This document shows, piece after piece, positions 14,969 through 21,152 of a stretch of DNA of 21,152 bases; position 1 is the first letter of the stretch; each line of letters starts with the position of its first letter. A program made the position numbers and the translations under genes. The stretch is from assembly GCA_030017825.1 (NCBI GenBank), contig JASEGW010000011.1, forward strand, positions 1 to 21,152. Direction: 5' to 3'. The DNA is from a bacterium. GTDB lineage: Bacteria; UBA9089; JAHJRX01. The notes under the pieces were generated by a model. It worked only from the letters and a program-made list of their open reading frames with translations. It did not search any database and had not been told where the DNA came from.

Positions 14969-16699
14969 ATGAAAGAATTTAAAAGAATAATAAAATATTT
15001 AAAACCCTATAAGCTGCGAATCTTGGCAGCCTTATTTTGCATGTTGATTACATCTACAGCCACCTTGGCTATTCCGTGGATAGTAAAAGATTTGGTTAAG
15101 AGTGCGCTAATCGATAAGGATGTTGTTAAGTTAAATCTAATTCTGGGAATAGCAATAGTAGTAGCATTTGTTTTAGTAGTTTCTAAATATGGTCAAAACT
15201 ATATTATGCAATATATAGCCCAGAGAGTAATTTTTAGAATTAGAAATAATGTTTTTGATCATTTAACAGCTTTATCTTTAAAATTTTACCATAATCAACA
15301 TACCGGAAAAATAATCTCAAAAGTAATTAATGATGTTTATCTATTGCAAGACTTTATGAGTGCAGGAATTATAAGTTTGTTTCGAGAACCATTAATATTT
15401 ATTGGAGTGTTGTGTTTTATTATTTATATTCATTGGAAGCTAACTCTACTTTCTTTAATTGTAGGACCTCTAATTGTGCTTACTATTCATAAATTTGGAC
15501 AAAGAATGCGTAAAGTTGCCTTAAAAGCTCAGGAAAAAGTTGCTGATGTTACAGGAATACTTCAAGAAGTAATTACAGGTATATCTGTAGTAAAACTTTT
15601 TGGGAGAGAAGAATATGAAAAGAAAAGATTTAATTTGGAGAATGAAAGCTATTTTAAGTATTTTATTAAAGGAATACGATTAATGGTAGCTTCTTCTCCT
15701 ATTGTAGAACTATTATGTATGATAGGAGTAATTGTTGTTCTTTGGTATGGTGGATATGAAGTAATTTATGGTAAAATTACCACTGGGGATTTAATTGCCT
15801 TTGTCTTGTATTTAAGTGCTTCTTCACAACCATTAAAGAAGTTAGCCGATATAAATATTAAAATTCAACAAACTATAGCTGCTTCTAGTAGAATTTCGGA
15901 GCTTTTGAATACAGAAATAGCCATTGTTGATATGCCCAATGCAAAAGATTTGCCAAAAATAAAAGGTCATATTAAATATCAAAATGTTTCTTTTAGCTAT
16001 GATAATGCAAGAGAAGTATTGAAAAATATAAAATTAGAAATAAATCCTGGTGAGACTTATGCCTTGGTTGGGCCTTCTGGAGGAGGTAAGTCTACTTTAG
16101 TTAGTTTAATAACTCGTCTTTACGAACCTACTTCTGGGAAGATTCTTATAGACGAGTTTAATATTAAGGATGTAAAAATAGAGAGTTTAAGAAATCAGAT
16201 AGGAGTTGTTTCTCAAGAAATTATTCTATTTGGTGGCACAGTAAAAGAAAATATTGCCTATGGAAAAATGGAGGCAAGTTTGGAAGAAATTATAGAAGCA
16301 GCCAAGGTTGCTAATGCGCATGATTTTATTATTATGCTTCCCCAAGGTTACGATACAATAATAGGCGAGAATGGTTATAATTTATCTGGTGGACAGAGGC
16401 AGAGACTTGCTATAGCTAGAGCTATTATAAGAAAACCTAAGATTTTAATCTTAGACGAAGCCACCTCATCCTTAGATGCTGAGTCTGAATTATTAATAAA
16501 AGAAGCTTTGGCTAGAATCATGAAAAACCAAACAACTATTATTGTTGCCCATCGGCTTTCTACGGTAATAAATAGTGATAAGATTGTAGTTATAGATGGA
16601 GGAGAGATAGTAGATATTGGAACTCATGAAGACTTATTGACTAAAAAGGGACTATACGATAAACTCTATAATCTACAACTTGTTTATGATGCAGTTTAA
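14969..16699 (+). CDS. msbA: MsbA-type lipid A export ABC transporter (ATP-binding/permease)
   Basis: A 576-residue half-transporter that works as a homodimer to flip lipid A-core across the inner membrane using ATP. Residues 1-310 form the membrane domain with about six helices. Residues about 335-576 form the nucleotide-binding domain: Walker A GPSGGGKST (368-376), Q-loop Gln416, signature LSGGQ (472-476), Walker B ILILDE (492-497) and H-loop His528. Length matches E. coli MsbA (582). Its placement between a lipid A-type oxidoreductase and LpxL makes lipid A the likely cargo rather than drugs. The 144-nt gap upstream is AT-rich with no convincing promoter, and the ribosome site is weak. Confidence 0.92.
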   Translation: MKEFKRIIKYLKPYKLRILAALFCMLITSTATLAIPWIVKDLVKSALIDKDVVKLNLILGIAIVVAFVLVVSKYGQNYIMQYIAQRVIFRIRNNVFDHLTALSLKFYHNQHTGKIISKVINDVYLLQDFMSAGIISLFREPLIFIGVLCFIIYIHWKLTLLSLIVGPLIVLTIHKFGQRMRKVALKAQEKVADVTGILQEVITGISVVKLFGREEYEKKRFNLENESYFKYFIKGIRLMVASSPIVELLCMIGVIVVLWYGGYEVIYGKITTGDLIAFVLYLSASSQPLKKLADINIKIQQTIAASSRISELLNTEIAIVDMPNAKDLPKIKGHIKYQNVSFSYDNAREVLKNIKLEINPGETYALVGPSGGGKSTLVSLITRLYEPTSGKILIDEFNIKDVKIESLRNQIGVVSQEIILFGGTVKENIAYGKMEASLEEIIEAAKVANAHDFIIMLPQGYDTIIGENGYNLSGGQRQRLAIARAIIRKPKILILDEATSSLDAESELLIKEALARIMKNQTTIIVAHRLSTVINSDKIVVIDGGEIVDIGTHEDLLTKKGLYDKLYNLQLVYDAV

Positions 16700-16890
16700 A
16701 GTCAGATGACAGAAGACAGATATCAGAGGCTGGAAAATAAAAGATAGAGAGTGGAATGTAGAAGGTAGACAAAAATAGGAAAAAGATTTTAAGATTTAAG
16801 ACAAGAGGCTAAGGAAAGAGAAAGAGGGAATGTGGGAGATGGGAGAAGGAAGAAATTAGAAGCAAGAAGAAAGAAAAAGAGATGAAAGAG
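16700..16890 (+). other. Purine-rich intergenic tract
   Basis: About 82% of these 191 bases are A or G by hand count, rising to about 89% in 16801-16890. The left part contains irregular copies of a CAGA-type unit (GTCAGATGACAGAAGACAG at 16701-16719), and the right part is mostly AAGA/GAGA-like. No open reading frame, hairpin or terminator is visible. The tract separates msbA from the lpxL homologue. Such tracts can arise by repeat slippage, and one strand could form unusual structures; no function can be assigned. Confidence 0.65.
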
Positions 16891-16898
16891 TTTAATTT

Positions 16899-17795
16899 AT
16901 GGAGAACAGAGAAGATTTTATGATAAAGAGATGGATTGAGTATTTTTTATTTTTAATTGTAGCAAATACTATTAAAATGCTTCCTTTAAGTATTTCTTTT
17001 TTTCTAGGGAGTATCTTAGGAAAAATTGCTTATATTGTTCTTCCAAAATATAGAAGAAAAGCTTTTAGGAATTTAAGATTAATTTTTCCGGATAGCTCTA
17101 AAGCAAAAATAAAATTTATAACCCATAAGATTTTCCAAAATTTTGGTAAAAGTTTTATAGAATTTCTGCATTTTTCTAAAGCTAATAAAGAAAATATTAA
17201 AAAGTATGTTACGGTAGAAGGTATCAATTATCTAAAGGAAGCTTTGGAAGAGGGAAAAGGAATAATTATTTTTAGTGGGCATTTAGGTAATTGGGAGGTA
17301 ATTCCTTTAACTTTTGCTTTAATGGGGTATCCTATGAGCGTATTAGTGAAAGGGCAGAGCAATAAATATATTGATAATATGATAAATAGGATAAGAGAAA
17401 AAGAAGGTACAGAAGTAATTGATTTAGGACGAGCACCAAAGAAAATTATTAATTTACTCCAAAATGGTAAGATTGTAGGTATGGTGGGGGATCAGAGTAA
17501 AGATTCCGGAATAAAAGTAAACTTTTTTAATAAACCTATTTTAGTTCCTCAAGGAGCAGCATCATTTGCTTTGCGCTACAATGCTGCAATACTTCCTACT
17601 TTTGATATTCGCGAAGAGAATAATAAGCATAGGATAATAATTGAGCCACCACTTACATTTTCAGAGTCAGAGAAGGAGAAGATTACTTTAGAAGATATCA
17701 TGAATAAGTTGATGAAAAAAGTTGAAAAATATGTTGATAGATATCCGGAACAATGGATATGGTGGTATCATCAATGGAAAGAGGATAATAGATAA
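16899..17795 (+). CDS. LpxL/HtrB-family lipid A acyltransferase
   Basis: This 298-residue protein belongs to the LpxL/HtrB (lysophospholipid acyltransferase) family that adds secondary acyl chains to lipid A at the inner membrane. It has an N-terminal hydrophobic segment (about 13-48), the catalytic H-x4-E as HLGNWE (His128, Glu133), GMVGDQSKDSG, PQGAASFALRYNAAILP, and the family ending QWIWWYHQWK. Length agrees with the family. An in-frame ATG at 16920 is preceded by AGAGAAG (16908-16914) with 5-nt spacing and may be the true start, giving 291 residues; the ATG at 16899 has a poorer site. The DUF89 gene begins 3 nt after its stop. It is not similar to the DUF374 protein at 2710. Confidence 0.92.
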   Translation: MENREDFMIKRWIEYFLFLIVANTIKMLPLSISFFLGSILGKIAYIVLPKYRRKAFRNLRLIFPDSSKAKIKFITHKIFQNFGKSFIEFLHFSKANKENIKKYVTVEGINYLKEALEEGKGIIIFSGHLGNWEVIPLTFALMGYPMSVLVKGQSNKYIDNMINRIREKEGTEVIDLGRAPKKIINLLQNGKIVGMVGDQSKDSGIKVNFFNKPILVPQGAASFALRYNAAILPTFDIREENNKHRIIIEPPLTFSESEKEKITLEDIMNKLMKKVEKYVDRYPEQWIWWYHQWKEDNR

Positions 17796-17798
17796 TAA

Positions 17799-18644
17799 AT
17801 GATAGCTCAAAGCGATTGCATACCTTGTATTATGAACCAAGTTTTAAGAGGGGTAAAATTAGCAACTCATGACTTGGCTTTACAGAAAGAAGTCTTAAAT
17901 GAAGTAATGAAATATCTTTGCAGTGTTCCTCTTAATGTTTTTTATTCTTCCAAAGTTACTACAAAGGCTCATAATATTGTAAAGAGAGTATTAAACTGTT
18001 ACGATCCCTACAAAGGAGTAAAAGAAGAATACCAGAAGAAGGCTTGGGACTTGTATCCTTATTTAGAGCATTTAATTGAAGACACTAAAGATCCTTTTAG
18101 GACTTGTGTAAAACTAGCTATTGCTGGAAATTCTATTGATTTTGGAGTGGGGGATAGCTTTGATTTAGAAAAAATTATAAACGACATGATGAATAAGGAG
18201 CTTCCTATAGTTGAATATGAGAGCTTTAGAAATGACCTGAGTTTAGCCGAAAAAGTGTTGTATATTGCTGATAATGCTGGAGAATTTGTTTTTGATTGGC
18301 TTTTTATTAAAGAGTTGCACGATAAAGAAGTTAAATTAATCGTAAAAAATGGACCTATTCTTAATGATATAACTTATAAGGAAGTAAAACAACTTAAATT
18401 AAGAAATGTAGAGATAATCCCTGGTTCAAGTTCTATTGGATTTCCACTTGATGAAATTGAAGAAACATTAAAAAAAATATTCTTCTCTTCGGATATAGTT
18501 ATAAGTAAAGGTCAAGGAAACTTTGAGACTTTAATGGAGATTAAAGCTCCTATTTATTTTTTATTTCAAGCTAAGTGTCAATTAGTGGCTAAGATATTAA
18601 AGGTAAATTTATGGGATGGCTTATTGCTAAAACAGAAGATTTAG
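17799..18644 (+). CDS. DUF89 (ARMT1-like) metal-dependent phosphatase family protein
   Basis: A 281-residue DUF89/COG1578 protein, a family with members shown or proposed to be metal-dependent damage-control phosphatases acting on harmful phosphorylated metabolites. The N-terminal pair C7-x2-C10 (DCIPC), AGNSIDFG (109-116), ADNAGE (157-162, the metal-site Asp/Asn), VKNGPILND (182-190) and SKGQGNFETL (236-245) are all present. This is the shorter, Cys-containing prokaryotic type. It starts 3 nt after the lpxL-type gene and overlaps the pcrA gene by 34 nt, so it is co-expressed with both. The substrate is unknown. A link to lipid A is possible from position only. Confidence 0.88.
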   Translation: MIAQSDCIPCIMNQVLRGVKLATHDLALQKEVLNEVMKYLCSVPLNVFYSSKVTTKAHNIVKRVLNCYDPYKGVKEEYQKKAWDLYPYLEHLIEDTKDPFRTCVKLAIAGNSIDFGVGDSFDLEKIINDMMNKELPIVEYESFRNDLSLAEKVLYIADNAGEFVFDWLFIKELHDKEVKLIVKNGPILNDITYKEVKQLKLRNVEIIPGSSSIGFPLDEIEETLKKIFFSSDIVISKGQGNFETLMEIKAPIYFLFQAKCQLVAKILKVNLWDGLLLKQKI

Positions 18645-20725
18645 AAAAAGAATTAAACTCACCTCAATACGAAGCAGTTACTTACCCCAATGGCCCTCTT
18701 TTAGTACTAGCTGGTGCTGGTTCTGGAAAGACTCGAGTAATTACTTATCGCATTGCCTATTTAATTAATTTGGAAATAATGCCCTATCAAATTTTGGCGG
18801 TGACTTTTACTAATAAAGCCGCCAAAGAGATGAAAAGTAGAGTTGTGGACTTAGTAGGTGTAAGAGCCAGGTCAATGTGGATATCTACTTTTCATTCTAT
18901 GTGTGCACGTATATTAAGAGAATATAGTGACATAAAAAACTTTACAATCTATGATGATTATGATCAGTTAAAGCTAATCAAGGAATGCTTAAAAGAGTTT
19001 AATATTAATGAAGAGCAGTACAAACCTTCTAAAATATTGGCCTCTATTAGCAGAGCTAAAGATAACTTAATTAAACCTGAGGAATTTTCAACAGATAATA
19101 CCTTTAATACCATAGTAAAAGATGTTTATCTTAAATATCAAAATAAACTTATAGAGAACAGAGCTTATGATTTTGATGATCTAATTTCAGAAGTTATTTA
19201 TCTGTTTTATGAGAAAAGAGAAATACTAAGTAAACTTTGGGAGCGTTTTAGGTATATTTTAGTTGATGAGTATCAAGATATAAATTTTGCTCAGTATGAA
19301 TTAATAAGATTATTGGCCAAAAAGCACCAAAATATATGCGTGGTAGGGGATGACGATCAATGCATTTATCAATGGCGAGGAGCTAATATCTTTCATATTC
19401 TTAATTTTGAGAAGGATTATTCCCAAGTAAAGACAATTAAGCTTGAAGAAAACTACCGTTCTACAAAAAGTATTTTAGGAGCAGCCAACAGAGTGGTTAG
19501 ATATAATAAGCAGAGAAAAGAAAAAACTCTTTGGACCAATAGAGAAGAAGGTAAATCTATAGAAGTGTTTAGAGCTAACAATGAATATGAAGAAGCAGAA
19601 TATGTGGCTTCTAGAATAATAGAACTTAAAAACAAAGAAGGAAGATCTGAACATGGGTTTCTTGTTTTATACCGCGTAAATGCTCAATCACGTATTTTTG
19701 AAAATATTTTCAGAAGATATAATCTTCCTTATACTATTGTTGGCGGATTAAGTTTTTACCAAAGAAAAGAGATTAAAGACTTGGTGGCATATTTGAGAAT
19801 ACTAGTAAATTCAGATGATAGAGTAAGTATAGAAAGAGTCATTAATGTTCCTTTACGAGGAATTGGTCAAGCTAGTTTAAAAAAAGTAAGGACCTATGCT
19901 ATAAGCCATAAAATAAGTTTTTTTGAAGCCTTGTCAAGAGTAAAGGAAATAAGCAGTATAGGAAAGAAGATAGAAGATTCTATAGGTCTATTTGTAGGGT
20001 TAATAAAATACTTAATTTCAAAGAAAGAGGAACTAGTTTTATTAGATTTAGTAAGAGAAGTTATTATTAAGTCCGGTTATAATTCTTATTTAAGGCAAGA
20101 ATATATAGAAGAAGATGCTATGCAGCGCATAGAAAATATAGAAGAATTTCTTTCTATGGTTAAAGAATTTGAAGAGAATAGTGAAGATAAGAGCTTGGTT
20201 TCTTTTCTAAATCAAGCCCAACTTATTTCAGATATAGATAATTGGAAAGACATAGAGTCTAAGGTGAATTTAATGACTTTGCATAATGTTAAGGGATTAG
20301 AATTTCCAGTGGTTTTTTTAGTGGGATTAGAAGAAGGAATATTTCCTCATCTAAATGCTTTGAGGGAAGACCGCTTAGAAGAGGAGCGGCGTCTTTGTTA
20401 TGTAGGAATAACCCGGGCTAAGGATAGGCTTTTTATAACTTATACTAATTATCGAACTTGGCATGGCGTTACTCGAGAAAGCTCTCCTTCTTGCTTTCTA
20501 AAAGAATTAGAAATAGAAGAAAAAAGGGTAGAGAAAAATGAGGATAGTTATGTGGCAAAAGATAATAATTTTATGGGAAAAGTAGTTTGTCACAAAAAAT
20601 GGGGAAAAGGAAAGGTAATTGCTCAGAGAGGTAATGGGGATAACTTGCAGTTAACTGTAGGTTTTGTAAATGGAGAAACCAGAGTATTGATGAACAAATA
20701 TGCGAAGTTAGAGATAATTAGATAG
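18611..20725 (+). CDS. pcrA: ATP-dependent DNA helicase PcrA/UvrD
   Basis: A 704-residue superfamily 1A 3'-5' helicase acting in DNA repair and removal of blocks to replication. Visible motifs: Q-motif LNSPQYEAV (15-23), Walker A AGAGSGKT (34-41), Ia FTNKAAKEM, Walker B VDEYQD (218-223), III GDDDQCIYQWRGA (246-258), IV NYRST, V LMTLHNVKGLEFP and VI YVGITRAKDRL. The C-terminus (about 650-704) carries the small PcrA-type Tudor-like domain that binds RNA polymerase in Bacillus. The residue after DEYQD is Ile instead of the usual Thr. The ATG at 18611 has AAAGG 7 nt upstream and lies inside the DUF89 gene. No terminator is obvious after it. Confidence 0.95.
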   Translation: MGWLIAKTEDLEKELNSPQYEAVTYPNGPLLVLAGAGSGKTRVITYRIAYLINLEIMPYQILAVTFTNKAAKEMKSRVVDLVGVRARSMWISTFHSMCARILREYSDIKNFTIYDDYDQLKLIKECLKEFNINEEQYKPSKILASISRAKDNLIKPEEFSTDNTFNTIVKDVYLKYQNKLIENRAYDFDDLISEVIYLFYEKREILSKLWERFRYILVDEYQDINFAQYELIRLLAKKHQNICVVGDDDQCIYQWRGANIFHILNFEKDYSQVKTIKLEENYRSTKSILGAANRVVRYNKQRKEKTLWTNREEGKSIEVFRANNEYEEAEYVASRIIELKNKEGRSEHGFLVLYRVNAQSRIFENIFRRYNLPYTIVGGLSFYQRKEIKDLVAYLRILVNSDDRVSIERVINVPLRGIGQASLKKVRTYAISHKISFFEALSRVKEISSIGKKIEDSIGLFVGLIKYLISKKEELVLLDLVREVIIKSGYNSYLRQEYIEEDAMQRIENIEEFLSMVKEFEENSEDKSLVSFLNQAQLISDIDNWKDIESKVNLMTLHNVKGLEFPVVFLVGLEEGIFPHLNALREDRLEEERRLCYVGITRAKDRLFITYTNYRTWHGVTRESSPSCFLKELEIEEKRVEKNEDSYVAKDNNFMGKVVCHKKWGKGKVIAQRGNGDNLQLTVGFVNGETRVLMNKYAKLEIIR

Positions 20726-20954
20726 AAGCAAAGTAGAATTGGTAGAAATAGAAGAAGATATGTTACCGTCAAGATTAAATGAAAAGTCGAGTAAGTAAGG
20801 TTCAGCTTGGAAGAAATATTGGTAGATCAATCTAAATTGATACTCAACTTCCCCTTCTTTTGCAACAAGATTTTAAATATCATCAAGAGAAAGACGCAAT
20901 TATCCCTTTAAGAAATTCAGGTTTTTATATAGAAGACCAAAAGAGCTTGAATCT
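20726..20954. other. Gap with no recognisable gene
   Basis: Between the pcrA stop and the transposase remnant I find no gene. A short + strand frame (MLPSRLNEKSSK, ending about 20789) and a second one near 20868-20957 are too short to support. ATCAAT (20826-20831) and ATTGAT (20836-20841) form a weak AT-only hairpin without a following T-run. The right part may include the end of the insertion sequence whose transposase lies on the - strand, but no terminal repeat can be defined without the rest of the element. Confidence 0.4.
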
Positions 20955-21152
20955 TTAGGTCTTAGGATCTTTGGAATAACTTATGGCCTTCTTCATAAGG
21001 ATTGACCAAGCCTCTTGATAGGAGGCATCCTGAAGCTCAGGTAGTTGAATAGGAACCTGGCCATCTAAGGCCTCATGGGGTCTCATAAAGTTAAAGTATA
21101 TCCCAAAGAGAAGATTAAAGACCACGGCCCCATCCATTGATTTAAAACCGTG
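20955..21152 (-). CDS. C-terminal part of a DDE (integrase-core) transposase, cut by the window edge
   Basis: The - strand frame is open from the right edge (21152) to a TAA at 20957-20955, giving 65 residues. It begins HGFKSMDGAVVFN and contains FNFMRPHEALDG, the ending typical of rve/DDE transposases (the xNFxRPHxALxG pattern, including the IS6/IS240-like group), followed by a tail of about 35 residues. An internal Met at 21137 gives a 60-residue frame, but the match begins upstream of it, so the gene continues beyond the window. Whether the element is intact cannot be seen. It is oriented against pcrA and ends 229 nt from it. Confidence 0.7.
   Translation of the reverse strand, partial: HGFKSMDGAVVFNLLFGIYFNFMRPHEALDGQVPIQLPELQDASYQEAWSILMKKAISYSKDPKT

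Noticed and set aside
1..21152. Looked for CRISPR arrays, tRNA genes and phage defence systems
   Set aside because: No regularly spaced repeats, no cloverleaf-like segment in the gaps, and no defence-type proteins. PcrA is a housekeeping repair helicase with its own C-terminal domain and no defence partners.

Overview
The window is AT-rich (about 30% G+C by eye) and codes almost entirely on the + strand. It carries a large lipopolysaccharide (LPS) locus, so the host is a diderm bacterium with lipid A. It uses LpxI rather than LpxH. It also pairs DUF374-type and LpxL-type acyltransferases and has a Gfo/Idh oxidoreductase beside msbA. This fits a low-GC, probably uncultivated lineage, but I cannot name the phylum from sequence alone.

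Layout. Positions 1-530 hold no intact gene: a reading-frame tail enters from the left edge, followed by a stretch that looks like decayed sequence and a weak hairpin. From 531 to 4466 lie lipid A genes: lpxI, lpxB, a DUF374 acyltransferase (LpxJ-type candidate) and lpxK. From 4435 to 14824 lies a core/O-chain block: two GT4 and one GT2 glycosyltransferases, four GT9 (heptosyltransferase-type) domains, one of them fused to a polysaccharide deacetylase, an O-antigen ligase/polymerase-type membrane protein, and a Gfo/Idh oxidoreductase. From 14969 to 17795 come an MsbA-type flippase and an LpxL/HtrB-type acyltransferase. A DUF89 metal-dependent phosphatase and a PcrA/UvrD helicase follow, joined by overlap. 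The right edge carries the end of a transposase gene on the - strand.

How it works together. LpxI makes lipid X, LpxB makes the disaccharide, LpxK adds the 4'-phosphate, and the DUF374 and LpxL proteins probably add secondary acyl chains. The GT9/GT4/GT2 enzymes build the core on the inner membrane, MsbA flips the product, and the O-antigen ligase family protein joins or polymerises the distal glycan in the periplasm. Genes are very tightly packed, with many overlaps of 4-35 nt, implying a few long polycistronic transcripts. No Kdo transferase (waaA), lpxA, lpxC or lpxD is present here.

Mobile DNA. Between two LPS genes (11391-11518) lies a GC-rich, multi-hairpin segment ending in TTCAC. It resembles the right end / omega-RNA of an IS200/IS605 (TnpB) element, with no tnpB gene. 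A transposase fragment at the right edge and possible relics at the left edge suggest the locus has been a site of repeated insertion. The most unusual observations are this orphan omega-RNA-like segment, the deacetylase-GT9 fusion followed by a similar GT9 copy, and a 137-bp imperfect palindrome between lpxB and the DUF374 gene.
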